Assembly (NCBI RefSeq): GCF_019203985.1
Contig: NZ_JAGSPD010000012.1
Span: 1-64,000 of the forward strand
Direction of reading: 5' to 3'
Length of the DNA stretch: 64,000 bases
From: Winogradskyella luteola
Lineage (GTDB): Bacteria > Bacteroidota > Bacteroidia > Flavobacteriales > Flavobacteriaceae
Position numbers and translations under genes: made by a program. Under the pieces are notes generated by a model. It saw only the letters and a list, made by a program, of their open reading frames with translations, searched no databases and was not told the DNA's origin. Below are positions 45,775 through 55,059 of this stretch, piece by piece (position 1 is the first letter of the stretch; each line of letters opens with the position of its first letter).

Positions 45775-48700
45775 TTAATTATTAATAACGACTATCTTAG
45801 ATACATTATTAACTTTTAACAAAAAAAATCCAGAAGCGGTTTCGCTAAATTTTAAGGTGGTTGTATTATCCAAATTGTTATAAGTTCTATCCTCCAAGTC
45901 TATATTTCTTCCATTAATATCAAAGATCTGTATAGTTTCCGAACCAATAGTATTACTGATAAAAATCTCTCTATTGGTCGTAGGATTTGGGTAAATGTTT
46001 ATTGATACCTCATCATGTACTTCAATATTAAGAGAGCCATTAAAATACGGCACAGCAAAATCGAAAGTATTTTCGGCAACAACCTGTCCTATAAAACGTC
46101 CTGGGATATCATCTGCTGGTGGATGTATACCTCCCCAAATTCTGCTTAAACTCGTTTGGTCTGAGGCATCTCTATAAGTTGCCCATTGTAATACGACATC
46201 TACCGAAGGACCTTCCTCAAAAACCAAAAATTCATTTGCCTTTGCTGTAAATTCTCCTAATCCACCTGGGAAAAATTCACTACCGGTCATCATAGTCATT
46301 AATTCTGAAGCAGTTCTAGAATAGGTTGAATGCCCAGATACGTAACCTGCAAATGGCGGTGTTACAAATGTTGGTCTTTGATAAGGATACCAGTCTTCCG
46401 CCAATATCCAACCTACTCCAGCTTGGTCCGTTTCTGTATCGTAAATAAAATCGTGACCTTTCCAAGTGTACAATTTTATTTTACCCACGTGCTGGTTGGC
46501 AAAACCAGCTAAAGGATCACCAATCTCAACTATTTCGATATAATTTTCAATTAATGGAATACCGCCTACATGGTAATTATCCAAGTTACTGTCGGTACTT
46601 TGTCCGCGCTCAGCCATAGAACGAATTGCCGAAATCGGTCGTATGTAATCGTACCAGCCTTTTACGCTCCATGCTGAAATAGCCGCGTCGTGCATACCTC
46701 CTCCCAAAATAAAATATGCTTTGACATCCCATTCTAAAGGATCTAAAATATCTCCTATACCTTCAAAACGTTTTTCAAATTGTGGATGGTCGTTGACATA
46801 ATTTAAAATGGTAAACCAGTGACCTGGTGGGGTTTCGGAGTCTGGTCCATCTGCCCAAAACTCAGCAAGAACTCTAGCATAATCTCCTCGTGGTACCATA
46901 TTGGTTTCATAAGGATTTCCTGTTATTGGGTTTAAAGCATGTCCATTACTATTGGCTCCACCTTCAAAAAAATTATAAAAGTTTTCATAGTCTGCATAAT
47001 CTGTTGGGAATGTAGATATACCTACATTCCCAATTGAGTTTGGTGAGATATCCCAAACCACACCATCCGTAGGGTCTAAATGCGCTTGCCATACTGAAAC
47101 CATAGTGAATCCCCATTTATAGGCATCACTATCCGCATTAGTTTCGGTAAGACTTATATATGGTGGCGCCGATGGATCATGAAATACATTAAAATCGTTG
47201 CCATCTCTCTGATAAGTAACTAAATCTTCATCCTTTAAGGCAAATGCCGACACATTTCCCCATTCTGGACTTAAAAACGGTGGTGTGTCATCATCAATAA
47301 TTTCTCCTCCTTGGTCAATAAATATATCTAAGGCTAGGGGCTGCCAACGATTAGGGTCGTTAATGGGTGGGTTATCCCCACTGTTTATATCCAAAGCATA
47401 AGGCGCATTAACCGGCTGGTAATAGGCATTATCATAACCCGTTGCTTCCCTAGAGCCGTCTTGTAGCCCATAATCAATAAGGGTCTGAGCTACATAATTG
47501 CCAAAGGCTGCTGCGTCTCCATCTTGGTATAACAAAGACGTTACGTTGGTATCGTAGCCTAGCTTATCCATCAACAGATCTAATCGTGCTTGGGTTTCAT
47601 TCACACCTGGAGAATTTTGAAAACGATGAGACATTAAGCGATACATGGCATAACTAATAGATTTACTTAGGGCGATTTCTAAATCTTCATCTGGTGTAAA
47701 TTCTTCAAGTGTACTCGTAAACCCATTAACTGCATTACCTATTAAATATGGTGTGGCTGTATCATCATAAATTGCCCAGATATCATACATAGCTACACTG
47801 GTATGGAATAAATTTCTGGCGTGTACCGTCGGCCTTGCAAAATCATCCCGGATAGCTTCCAGTAAAACTTCATTCCATAATCTAGCAATTGATACATTCT
47901 CTGGTAAATTATCAATACCCAAATCTACATCTATTAAAACTTCCTGACTAGAACATTGACCATCGGATTCAATTACAGAAACCCTGCCCATATTTTCTAA
48001 ATGCCATCTTACCGTGATAGTATTTGTGCCTTGCCCATTTAATATTTCTCCGCCAGAAACCTGCCAATTCACTGTTGAACCTGGTATAATATTATAGGCA
48101 TACATTTCTGTCCTTAAAAATGAAGAGCTAGTATTGCCATCTATGGTTTGTGAAGGCAAATAAATGCAAGAACCATCGTCTAATGTTGCATTGGGCTCGT
48201 AATTACATGACATCGGATCCAAACATCCATACGTTTTTTGACTTGGAATGATATCTAAAACTTCAATGCCCTGTCCTTCTGTAGCCTTTATGGTAATATT
48301 TGTATTTAAATCAGTAAAAATTTCTGATATTCCTGATGGCCATTTAATCTCTAATGAGCTAATTTGGGTAACGTCATTTAAGCCAAAATGCACACCTTTT
48401 AAACTTTGGCCAAGAAAACCTACTCCAGAATAATAACGTCTCAACACATTTCCATTATTTGCAGTAAGCGTTAAGGTGGCTCCAATAGCATCTCTGTTGG
48501 ATACTGTTCCTTCTAACTTAACTTTTAACCAGTTTAGAGATACTGAAGCATCATCAAAATTTAAAAGTTTATTTTCGTAAAAAAAACACTCCTTGTTACT
48601 GTTTGTGACCAATAAATCCATGTCGCCATCATTGTCATAATCAAAATCTAACGCCTCTACACTAGTGCCCGATTCATCTAAGCCCAATTCATTAGATGAA

Positions 48701-49821
48701 TCAACAAAAGAAGTCTCTCCTTGTACTATTGAATTTTTGAAGTAATAATTAGGTTCATTTTCTCTATTATATAAAAAATAGCCATTTGCCACAAACAAAT
48801 CCTCATCACCATCTAGATCAAAATCTGAAAATTTTGTTCCCCAAGACCAAAGTGTGTTACCCACTCCATATTCATCTGCATTCTCTGTGAATGTTCCATC
48901 GCCATTGTTTGTTAATAGAAAGTTTAAATCTATTGCTGTTATAAAAAAATCGAAATGACCATCCATATTGTAGTCACCTATGGTAATAGCCATATCTTCA
49001 CCAGTAGTATTTATATTATAATCAGCAGCTTCTTCTAAAAAACTAATCCCATCTTGACTGACAAATAATTCGTTGGGATGGTGCACATCATTAGTGACAT
49101 ACAAATCTATAAATCCGTCTAAATTAAAATCAAAAGGCAACCCTACGAAACTTGCATAATTTTGCATATTGTGTATGCCTGTTGATTGGCTTATATCTGA
49201 AAATGTCTCATTACCATTATTAAGAAATAATGAGTTTTCACCACATCGCTGCCAGTCTGCAATAAATACATCCAATAAGCCATCGTTATTATAATCGAAC
49301 CAAGTTGCGCCCGTATTACCACAGCCGTTTATTTCTGTAATCCCAGATATTTCGGTAACATTGGCAAAAGTACCGTTACCCATATTTCTCCACAACTGTA
49401 ACCTATCTAAAAATGTCATAAACAAATCGGGAAAACCATCATTATTATAATCTCCCCATGATGCGCCGTACTTATAACCTGCTAAGCCTAAAAAATCTTC
49501 AGGATCTATATCTTGTGGAAATAAATCAGTAAAGCCTGCAAATTCGGTAACATCTGTAAATGTACCATCGTTATTATTTCTAAATAAACGACTAAGTGTT
49601 TTTGGGCTATCTGGATGATCTTTTGCTTTGGCTACGACAAAAATATCAAGATCGTTATCATTATCGTAATCCGCAACTGACACTCCATTATTCTCCTCCA
49701 ATATTCCCAAGCCTACAACATCCTCTACCCTATTAAAGGTTTGGGCATACATAGACATATTTATAGTTACCAAAAATGCAATAACTGAAAACTTAAGGCT
49801 ATACTGTAATGTTTTTTCCAT
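45775..49821 (-). CDS. FG-GAP/UnbV repeat protein fused to a vanadium-haloperoxidase-like domain, T9SS cargo
   Basis: The protein is 1348 residues with signal peptide 1-27. Residues 30-440 contain about seven FG-GAP/VCBS repeats ('ADYDNDNDLDIF', 'GDYNNDGFPDLF', 'FDYNNDGLLDVF' and others), likely Ca2+-binding propeller blades. Residues about 445-520 resemble a UnbV/ASPIC domain ('DAIGATLTL', 'EIKWPSGI'), and about 530-555 form the Cys motif 'GCLDPMSCNYEPNATLDDGS'. Residues about 640-1250 resemble vanadium haloperoxidase/PAP2: 'KGWYDYIRP' (K-x6-RP, ~1053), 'GYVSGHSTYSR' (~1160) and 'RIWGGIHPPADD' (R-x3-G-x-H, ~1230), all vanadate or phosphate ligands. A T9SS type A domain follows. Start at 49821; the longer frame adds 12 residues without signal features. 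Haloperoxidase or phosphatase activity is inference. Confidence 0.85.
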   Translation of the reverse strand: MEKTLQYSLKFSVIAFLVTINMSMYAQTFNRVEDVVGLGILEENNGVSVADYDNDNDLDIFVVAKAKDHPDSPKTLSRLFRNNNDGTFTDVTEFAGFTDLFPQDIDPEDFLGLAGYKYGASWGDYNNDGFPDLFMTFLDRLQLWRNMGNGTFANVTEISGITEINGCGNTGATWFDYNNDGLLDVFIADWQRCGENSLFLNNGNETFSDISQSTGIHNMQNYASFVGLPFDFNLDGFIDLYVTNDVHHPNELFVSQDGISFLEEAADYNINTTGEDMAITIGDYNMDGHFDFFITAIDLNFLLTNNGDGTFTENADEYGVGNTLWSWGTKFSDFDLDGDEDLFVANGYFLYNRENEPNYYFKNSIVQGETSFVDSSNELGLDESGTSVEALDFDYDNDGDMDLLVTNSNKECFFYENKLLNFDDASVSLNWLKVKLEGTVSNRDAIGATLTLTANNGNVLRRYYSGVGFLGQSLKGVHFGLNDVTQISSLEIKWPSGISEIFTDLNTNITIKATEGQGIEVLDIIPSQKTYGCLDPMSCNYEPNATLDDGSCIYLPSQTIDGNTSSSFLRTEMYAYNIIPGSTVNWQVSGGEILNGQGTNTITVRWHLENMGRVSVIESDGQCSSQEVLIDVDLGIDNLPENVSIARLWNEVLLEAIRDDFARPTVHARNLFHTSVAMYDIWAIYDDTATPYLIGNAVNGFTSTLEEFTPDEDLEIALSKSISYAMYRLMSHRFQNSPGVNETQARLDLLMDKLGYDTNVTSLLYQDGDAAAFGNYVAQTLIDYGLQDGSREATGYDNAYYQPVNAPYALDINSGDNPPINDPNRWQPLALDIFIDQGGEIIDDDTPPFLSPEWGNVSAFALKDEDLVTYQRDGNDFNVFHDPSAPPYISLTETNADSDAYKWGFTMVSVWQAHLDPTDGVVWDISPNSIGNVGISTFPTDYADYENFYNFFEGGANSNGHALNPITGNPYETNMVPRGDYARVLAEFWADGPDSETPPGHWFTILNYVNDHPQFEKRFEGIGDILDPLEWDVKAYFILGGGMHDAAISAWSVKGWYDYIRPISAIRSMAERGQSTDSNLDNYHVGGIPLIENYIEIVEIGDPLAGFANQHVGKIKLYTWKGHDFIYDTETDQAGVGWILAEDWYPYQRPTFVTPPFAGYVSGHSTYSRTASELMTMMTGSEFFPGGLGEFTAKANEFLVFEEGPSVDVVLQWATYRDASDQTSLSRIWGGIHPPADDIPGRFIGQVVAENTFDFAVPYFNGSLNIEVHDEVSINIYPNPTTNREIFISNTIGSETIQIFDINGRNIDLEDRTYNNLDNTTTLKFSETASGFFLLKVNNVSKIVVINN

Positions 49822-49879
49822 GTATTTGTATCCAATATTTATAGGCAAGTTTAACATTTTTTAACATTGCAATATAAAA

Positions 49880-49911
49880 AAAGCTGTTATACAAATTTGC
49901 ATAACAGCTTT
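49880..49911 (-). terminator. Terminator of fabI
   Basis: A perfect 11-bp stem AAAGCTGTTAT/ATAACAGCTTT with a 10-nt loop lies 19 bp after the fabI stop; the minus-strand end is T-rich. Confidence 0.75.
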
Positions 49912-49930
49912 AAATTAACGATTATTCCGT

Positions 49931-50749
49931 TTAATTGTTATTTATAAAAGTGTCCATAACCGCGTCGCTGACTCCCATATTACTAAAGCCTCCATCATTA
50001 TATAAGTTCTGTAAGGTTACACGTTTCGTTAAATCACTGAACAAAGTTACCGTATAGTTGGCACAGTCCATTGCAGTAGCATTACCCAACGGTGACATTT
50101 TTTCGGCATAAGCAATAAAGCCATCAAATCCCTTTACACCACTACCCGCTGTTGTTGGTGTAGGCGATTGTGAAATGGTATTAACCCTTACATTTTTATT
50201 TCTACCAAAGAAATACCCAAAACTACGTGCAATGCTTTCTAAATATGCTTTGTTATCTGCCATATCATTATAATCTGGAAACACACGTTGTGCAGCCATA
50301 TAGGTTAAAGCGACTATACTGCCCCATTCGTTCATAGCATCAGCTTTATAAAGGGTCTGCATTACTTTGTGAAAAGACATTGCAGAGACATCAGTCCCTT
50401 TTTGTGTCCAATCATATTTTTGGTCTGTATAAGCCCTTCCCTTTCTTACGTTTATAGACATCCCTATGGAATGCAAAACAAAGTCTAATTTACCACCTAA
50501 TATTTCCATAGACTGTTCTACCAAATTTTGTAGATCTTCTTCTGAGGTAGCATCTGCAGGAATAATTTGAGAACCTGTCTTTTCTGCCAATGCATTAATC
50601 TGCCCCATTCGCATGGCCACCGGTGCATTAGTTAATACAAATTCCCCACCTTCTTCATGAACACGTTCAGCCGTTTTCCATGCAATCGAGTTTTCATCTA
50701 ATGCCCCGAAAATAATTCCCTTTTTTCCTTTTAGTAAGTTGTATGACAT
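49931..50749 (-). CDS. fabI: Enoyl-[acyl-carrier-protein] reductase FabI
   Basis: The protein is 272 residues, a short-chain dehydrogenase-like fold. It reduces trans-2-enoyl-ACP with NAD(P)H, the last step of each fatty-acid elongation cycle. Visible: 'GKKGIIFGALDENSIAWKTAER', the typical FabI nucleotide loop, then 'DFVLHSIG', and the Tyr/Lys pair in 'DYNDMADNKAYL' (Y-x6-K). 'TAGSGVKGFDGF' is the substrate loop. A single gene with its own terminator; a TATATTTG box (50784-50791) precedes it. Confidence 0.95.
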   Translation of the reverse strand: MSYNLLKGKKGIIFGALDENSIAWKTAERVHEEGGEFVLTNAPVAMRMGQINALAEKTGSQIIPADATSEEDLQNLVEQSMEILGGKLDFVLHSIGMSINVRKGRAYTDQKYDWTQKGTDVSAMSFHKVMQTLYKADAMNEWGSIVALTYMAAQRVFPDYNDMADNKAYLESIARSFGYFFGRNKNVRVNTISQSPTPTTAGSGVKGFDGFIAYAEKMSPLGNATAMDCANYTVTLFSDLTKRVTLQNLYNDGGFSNMGVSDAVMDTFINNN

Positions 50750-50783
50750 GTTTATATATGTTTAGTTGTTAGTCGTTAGTTTT

Positions 50784-50791
50784 CAAATATA
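50784..50791 (-). promoter_or_regulatory. -7 box (TATATTTG) of fabI
   Basis: On the minus strand this reads TATATTTG, a full match to TAnnTTTG, 34 bp before the fabI ATG. A TTTG lies 13 bp upstream, shorter than the usual spacing. Confidence 0.4.
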
Positions 50792-50827
50792 GTATAAATT
50801 AGAACAAATTATTATGCGATTAATCTT

Positions 50828-50850
50828 CACTTCGACATGCTTACTGTGAC
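50828..50850. repeat. Remnant of a dispersed 'TTCGAC' repeat
   Basis: CACTTCGACATGCT then TACTGTGAC, in the gap between fabI and recN, resembles the start of a common flavobacterial intergenic repeat. A second, longer member is at 63021-63051. Confidence 0.4.
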
Positions 50851-50866
50851 ACACAGAAATGATAAG

Positions 50867-52519
50867 CTAATTGAGCAATTGTTTGGCATGTGCCAAAGCA
50901 GATTCTGTGATATCAATTCCGCCTAACATTTGGGCAATCTCAACAATGCGTTCTTCTTCGTCTAGTTTCTTTAGCTGGGTTAATGTGGCATCTTTAACGT
51001 CTGTTTTATATACTTTATAATGCGAGTCACCTTTAGCCGCAATCTGTGGTAAATGTGTAATGGAAAAGACCTGCATCTTAGCACTCATGTGTTTCATGAT
51101 TTCTCCCATTTTATTCGAGATTTCTCCAGAAACACCAGTGTCTATTTCATCAAACATTATAGAAGGTAATTGAATGTATTCTGCCAAAATCGATTTGATT
51201 GCTAACATAATTCGAGATAGTTCTCCTCCTGAGGCTGCCTTTTTTAACGCATTAAAGTTAGTACCTTTGTTTGCAGTAAATAAAAACTGTAAGCGGTCTT
51301 TACCTTTTGCCGTGAATTGCTCTATGGGCTCAAGTTCTATTTTAAACTTAGCGTTTGGCATTCCTAAATCGGCCAATATAGTCTCTAACTTTGTCGTTAA
51401 AATTGGTATAAACGATACCCTTTTATTATGGATTTTTTTACAAATTTTGTTTAAGGCTTCATGTAATTGCTCAATGTCTTTTTCTTTTTTGGCAATGGCA
51501 TTATCTAAATTTTCAGTATTGGAAATTTTAGACTCTAAATGATCTTTTATTTTGATAAGCTCTTGAAGATTAGAGACTGAATGCTTTTGAAATAAATTAT
51601 TTATAATTTGAAGTTTGCCATTAACACGCTCCAATTCTTGAGGATCGGTGATTAAATTATCTTCTAGCTGATCTAACTCAGCCAAAATATCATCTAACTC
51701 AATACCTACACTTACAATTCTTTCCGATAACGATTCATAGGCTTTTCCAAATTCTGAAATCTTAAATAATTCTTGTTTGGCATTATTAATCTGGTCGATA
51801 GCACCTAAGTCTTCAGTATTTAAGATAGCTTTGGTATTACCCAGCTTCTCTCCAATGACCTCAACATTATTAAGCTGCTCGTATTGCGCTTCTAAATCTT
51901 CGAGATTTAAAGACTCTAAGTCGATTTCATTTAGCTCTTTGGTTAAAAAGAGGTTATAGTCGTATTCTTTAATCATTTCAGCTTTAGATTGTTTCAATTT
52001 TTCTAATGCATTTTGAAGTGATTTATAGCCTTGCAATTGATTTTTATAAACATCTAAGTCTAAAGTATTATCTGCCAATACATCAATAACCATAAATTGG
52101 TAATCGTCTTGCGTTAATTGCAATGTCTGATGTTGAGAATGAATATCTATTAGATGACTACTCAACATTGAAAGATGGTCTAAAGTTGCAGGAGTATCGT
52201 TTATGAACGCTCTGGACTTTCCGGATGGTAAAATTTCACGTCTTATAATGGTCTGTGTATCGTAATCTAAATCCAAAGACTTAAAAAGAGCTTTAAGATT
52301 GTAGTTAGCAATATCGAAAATCGCTTCGATAACGCATTTTTCATCTGATTTTTTTACCTGACTTAAATCTGCACGTTTGCCTAAAACCAAAGATAAACCA
52401 CCTAAAAGGATAGATTTACCAGCTCCTGTTTCGCCAGTAATAATAGTTAGTCCATTGTTAAACTGTACGTTTAACTCATCGATTAGGGCATAGTTTTTTA
52501 TGTAAAGTGAGGTGAGCAA
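50867..52519 (-). CDS. recN: DNA repair protein RecN
   Basis: The protein is 550 residues, an SMC-like ATPase that aids recombinational repair of double-strand breaks. Visible: N-terminal Walker A 'GETGAGKSILLGGLSLVLG', a long coiled coil (about 165-360), the ABC signature 'AASGGELSRIMLAIK' and Walker B 'MFDEIDTGVSGEI'. The start is TTG at 52519, chosen because the family N-terminus 'MLTSLYIKNYALIDEL' begins there and there is no in-frame ATG near it. It has its own promoter but is located after the bamD-rpoZ-coaBC-DUF4835 group. Confidence 0.95.
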   Translation of the reverse strand: MLTSLYIKNYALIDELNVQFNNGLTIITGETGAGKSILLGGLSLVLGKRADLSQVKKSDEKCVIEAIFDIANYNLKALFKSLDLDYDTQTIIRREILPSGKSRAFINDTPATLDHLSMLSSHLIDIHSQHQTLQLTQDDYQFMVIDVLADNTLDLDVYKNQLQGYKSLQNALEKLKQSKAEMIKEYDYNLFLTKELNEIDLESLNLEDLEAQYEQLNNVEVIGEKLGNTKAILNTEDLGAIDQINNAKQELFKISEFGKAYESLSERIVSVGIELDDILAELDQLEDNLITDPQELERVNGKLQIINNLFQKHSVSNLQELIKIKDHLESKISNTENLDNAIAKKEKDIEQLHEALNKICKKIHNKRVSFIPILTTKLETILADLGMPNAKFKIELEPIEQFTAKGKDRLQFLFTANKGTNFNALKKAASGGELSRIMLAIKSILAEYIQLPSIMFDEIDTGVSGEISNKMGEIMKHMSAKMQVFSITHLPQIAAKGDSHYKVYKTDVKDATLTQLKKLDEEERIVEIAQMLGGIDITESALAHAKQLLN

Positions 52520-52540
52520 AAAATCTGTAATTGTTTTTTA

Positions 52541-52571
52541 CAAAAGTATCGATTCCGCATTACTGAAACAA
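52541..52571 (-). promoter_or_regulatory. Promoter of recN (TTG-N20-TACTTTTG)
   Basis: On the minus strand, TTG (52571-52569), a 20-bp spacer and TACTTTTG (52548-52541) match the Bacteroidota consensus. The -7 box ends 21 bp before the TTG start of recN. Confidence 0.6.
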
Positions 52572-52621
52572 GTTCTGCGCTGGCAAGTTCATAATGATAC
52601 AGCAAAAATAAGCACCATAAA

Positions 52622-53509
52622 TTAAAACTTAATATTTCTCCACTTTTGTGAGTGCATAGGTGCTATTCTATTGAGAATATCTACTGCTTCTGTAATACTA
52701 ACATTAGGCCCACCAGAAAGAATATCCATTAGCTCATCGGACTTAGCATCGAAAAACACACGCAATAAATAAGAATTTGGTCGTCTTCTGTGTATTTTTT
52801 TTAATTCTGATAATGTAGCTATAACTTTCGCTTTGCCTTCTTTTGCACTTTGAGCCATAATATCTAAACCTTCTATATGATAGCTATACATTGTGGAACG
52901 AATTTCTTTAAATGTTGGTGATACTAAATTATCGATTAAGGCAAAACGCGATTGTAAACCGTCTTCTAATTTCCAGCCTTGTCCATTAATTTGTTGTGAG
53001 TAATTGGCAATAGTTTGTGCTTGCTTAAAGTATTCATCACCTCCGTTGAGCTCAAAAGAGTCTGCATCTGTACCCAAAATCATATAGACGTGAAAAGATA
53101 ATACAGATATGAGGTTAGATTCAAACTGAATAGGATTGAATACCAAATTCTGAAATTCTAAATATTGAAAATTAAAATCTTTATCATTATAGTTGTATAC
53201 CGGAGAACTGTAGGTAGAATTATAGATTGGTCGGGATGATGACACCTGCAATGTAGCTTTAAATCTATCATTTTCATAACTACTTACATTAATGACCATA
53301 CTGCAGTTGATACGCTCTTCTGCACCAAAAGATTTTTCAGTCCATTTGGTGTTATTAACAAACTCAGTCAATTGCTTTTCGAGCGTTTTAAAAACAACAT
53401 TGTTATCATTTCCTGTTTGTTGTGCTATCACATTAACCGTACAATTAAGTTCTTGGGAAAACACAATTGTTGATAATAAAAAAGCCAGTAGTACTAATAT
53501 GTTACGCAT
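52622..53509 (-). CDS. porD: DUF4835 family protein (T9SS-associated, PorD-type)
   Basis: The protein is 295 residues with a signal peptide (1-18, 'LLSTIVFSQ'). N-terminal half: 'NCTVNVIAQQTG', a beta-rich part; C-terminal half is helical. The family is conserved in Bacteroidota, and some annotation systems name it PorD, a T9SS component; I recall this name but cannot check it here. It overlaps coaBC by 8 bp, so it is in the bamD-rpoZ-coaBC operon. The function in secretion is inference from the name and the T9SS-rich genome context. Confidence 0.75.
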   Translation of the reverse strand: MRNILVLLAFLLSTIVFSQELNCTVNVIAQQTGNDNNVVFKTLEKQLTEFVNNTKWTEKSFGAEERINCSMVINVSSYENDRFKATLQVSSSRPIYNSTYSSPVYNYNDKDFNFQYLEFQNLVFNPIQFESNLISVLSFHVYMILGTDADSFELNGGDEYFKQAQTIANYSQQINGQGWKLEDGLQSRFALIDNLVSPTFKEIRSTMYSYHIEGLDIMAQSAKEGKAKVIATLSELKKIHRRRPNSYLLRVFFDAKSDELMDILSGGPNVSITEAVDILNRIAPMHSQKWRNIKF

Positions 53510-54713
53510 GTAATTGTTTTAATATCTTTTGCATTAAATCCTCAGCAACTTCTGCTTTAGACTTAAGTGGATTTTCAATAATATCGTTAGACGATGTTAT
53601 AAATGTAACTTTATTTGTTGATACTCCAAAACCTGCACCTTTATCCTGTAAAGAATTGAGCACTATTAAATCAAGGTTTTTAGATTTTAGCTTGCCTTTG
53701 GCATGTTCTATTTCATTATTGGTCTCGAGCGCAAAACCAACTAAAAATTGGTGTTTTTTAATCTCACCCAACGATTTTAAAATATCCTTAGTTTTTTCTA
53801 ACTCAATACTAAACGTCGAATCTTTCTTTTTTATTTTCTTATTGGCTACAGTTTTTGGTCTATAATCCGCAACTGCCGCTGAAAGTATTGCTATATCAGA
53901 CGTGTTAAAATGCTTATGGACTTCATTATACATTTCCTCAGCGCTAACAACAGGTTTTACCATCACCAGATTATGACTAATGTTTTGATGAGTTGGACCC
54001 GTTATTAAGATAACTTCAGCACCAAGATTAGCAGCAGCTTTAGCGATTTCAAATCCCATTTTTCCGCTAGAATGGTTCCCGATAAAACGCACAGGATCCA
54101 AAGCTTCGTAAGTTGGGCCAGCCGTTACAATAACTTGCTTGCCCTTTAAAGGCAATTGATCTAGAAGGTCTTTTTCAATAAAATCTATAATATACTCTGG
54201 CTCTGCCATTCGTCCTTCACCAACTAATCCGCTTGCCAATTCACCCGTGCCAGCAGGAATCATTTTATTTCCGTAGGAGGCTAATTTTTCAAACGAGTTT
54301 TTAGTGGATTGGTGCTTATACATATCCAAGTCCATGGCTGGTGCAAAATATACAGGACATTTAGCCGAAAGATATGTTGCCAAAAGTATATTGTCGCAAA
54401 CACCATTTGCCATTTTTGCCATGGTATTTGCAGTAGCGGGAGCTATAATAAAATAATCCGCCCAAAGCCCTAAATCAACATGATTATTCCAAACCTGCCC
54501 CTCATCTTCTTCGTCTACAAAAGAAGAATATACTGGGTTTTTGGATAATGTAGAAAGTGTGAGTGGAGTTATAAAATCTTTGGAAGCAGGCGTCATAACA
54601 ACCTTGACGTTAGCGCCTGCTTTAATGAATAATCTTACTAAACTAGCAGATTTATATGCAGCAATACCAGCGGTAATGCCCAATAAAATGTTTTTGTCTT
54701 TTAGAATAGACAT
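53502..54713 (-). CDS. coaBC: Bifunctional phosphopantothenoylcysteine decarboxylase/phosphopantothenate-cysteine ligase CoaBC
   Basis: The protein is 403 residues. The N-terminal CoaC flavoprotein (about 1-180) has 'ILLGITAGIAAYKSASLVR', a His in 'NNHVDLGLWAD' and 'PATANTMAKMANGVCDNIL'. The C-terminal CoaB ligase (about 185-403) has 'VIVTAGPTYEALDPVRFIGN', 'SSGKMGFEIAKAA' and 'AAVADYRP'. Two consecutive CoA-synthesis steps from 4'-phosphopantothenate. It lies between rpoZ (6-bp gap) and DUF4835 (8-bp overlap). Confidence 0.95.
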   Translation of the reverse strand: MSILKDKNILLGITAGIAAYKSASLVRLFIKAGANVKVVMTPASKDFITPLTLSTLSKNPVYSSFVDEEDEGQVWNNHVDLGLWADYFIIAPATANTMAKMANGVCDNILLATYLSAKCPVYFAPAMDLDMYKHQSTKNSFEKLASYGNKMIPAGTGELASGLVGEGRMAEPEYIIDFIEKDLLDQLPLKGKQVIVTAGPTYEALDPVRFIGNHSSGKMGFEIAKAAANLGAEVILITGPTHQNISHNLVMVKPVVSAEEMYNEVHKHFNTSDIAILSAAVADYRPKTVANKKIKKKDSTFSIELEKTKDILKSLGEIKKHQFLVGFALETNNEIEHAKGKLKSKNLDLIVLNSLQDKGAGFGVSTNKVTFITSSNDIIENPLKSKAEVAEDLMQKILKQLHA

Positions 54714-54719
54714 TTATAA

Positions 54720-55049
54720 TTATGACTGAGTGTCCTCAGTATTTCTATGATAAATCTTATCATCTAACCACTCTTTAACCGCTAAGGCATGTGGCTTTGG
54801 TAATTTTTCGTAAAACTTAGATACCTCAATTTGCTCTTTGTTTTCAAAAATTTCTTCAAGACTATCGTTGTATGTGGCAAACTCTTCGAGCTTATCAATT
54901 AACTCACGTCTTATATCCGTATTGATTTGTTCCGCACGCTTTGCAATTACAGAAATAGCTTCATAAATGTTATCTGTTGGAGCATCAACTTCATTTCTGT
55001 TGTACGTTACCGTTGAAACAGGAGCGTCTGTCTTTTTTAAATCCATCAT
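54720..55049 (-). CDS. rpoZ: RNA polymerase omega subunit
   Basis: The protein is 109 residues, the Bacteroidota-type omega. 'NIYEAISVIAKRAEQINTDIRRELI' is the conserved region that binds the beta' subunit, then 'LEEFATYNDSLEEIFENKEQIEVSKFYEKLPKP'-type C-terminal sequence. It helps assembly and stability of RNA polymerase. Two consecutive ATG codons occur; either can start. Located between bamD and coaBC in an operon. Confidence 0.85.
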   Translation of the reverse strand: MMDLKKTDAPVSTVTYNRNEVDAPTDNIYEAISVIAKRAEQINTDIRRELIDKLEEFATYNDSLEEIFENKEQIEVSKFYEKLPKPHALAVKEWLDDKIYHRNTEDTQS

Positions 55050-55059
55050 TATTATAGTG

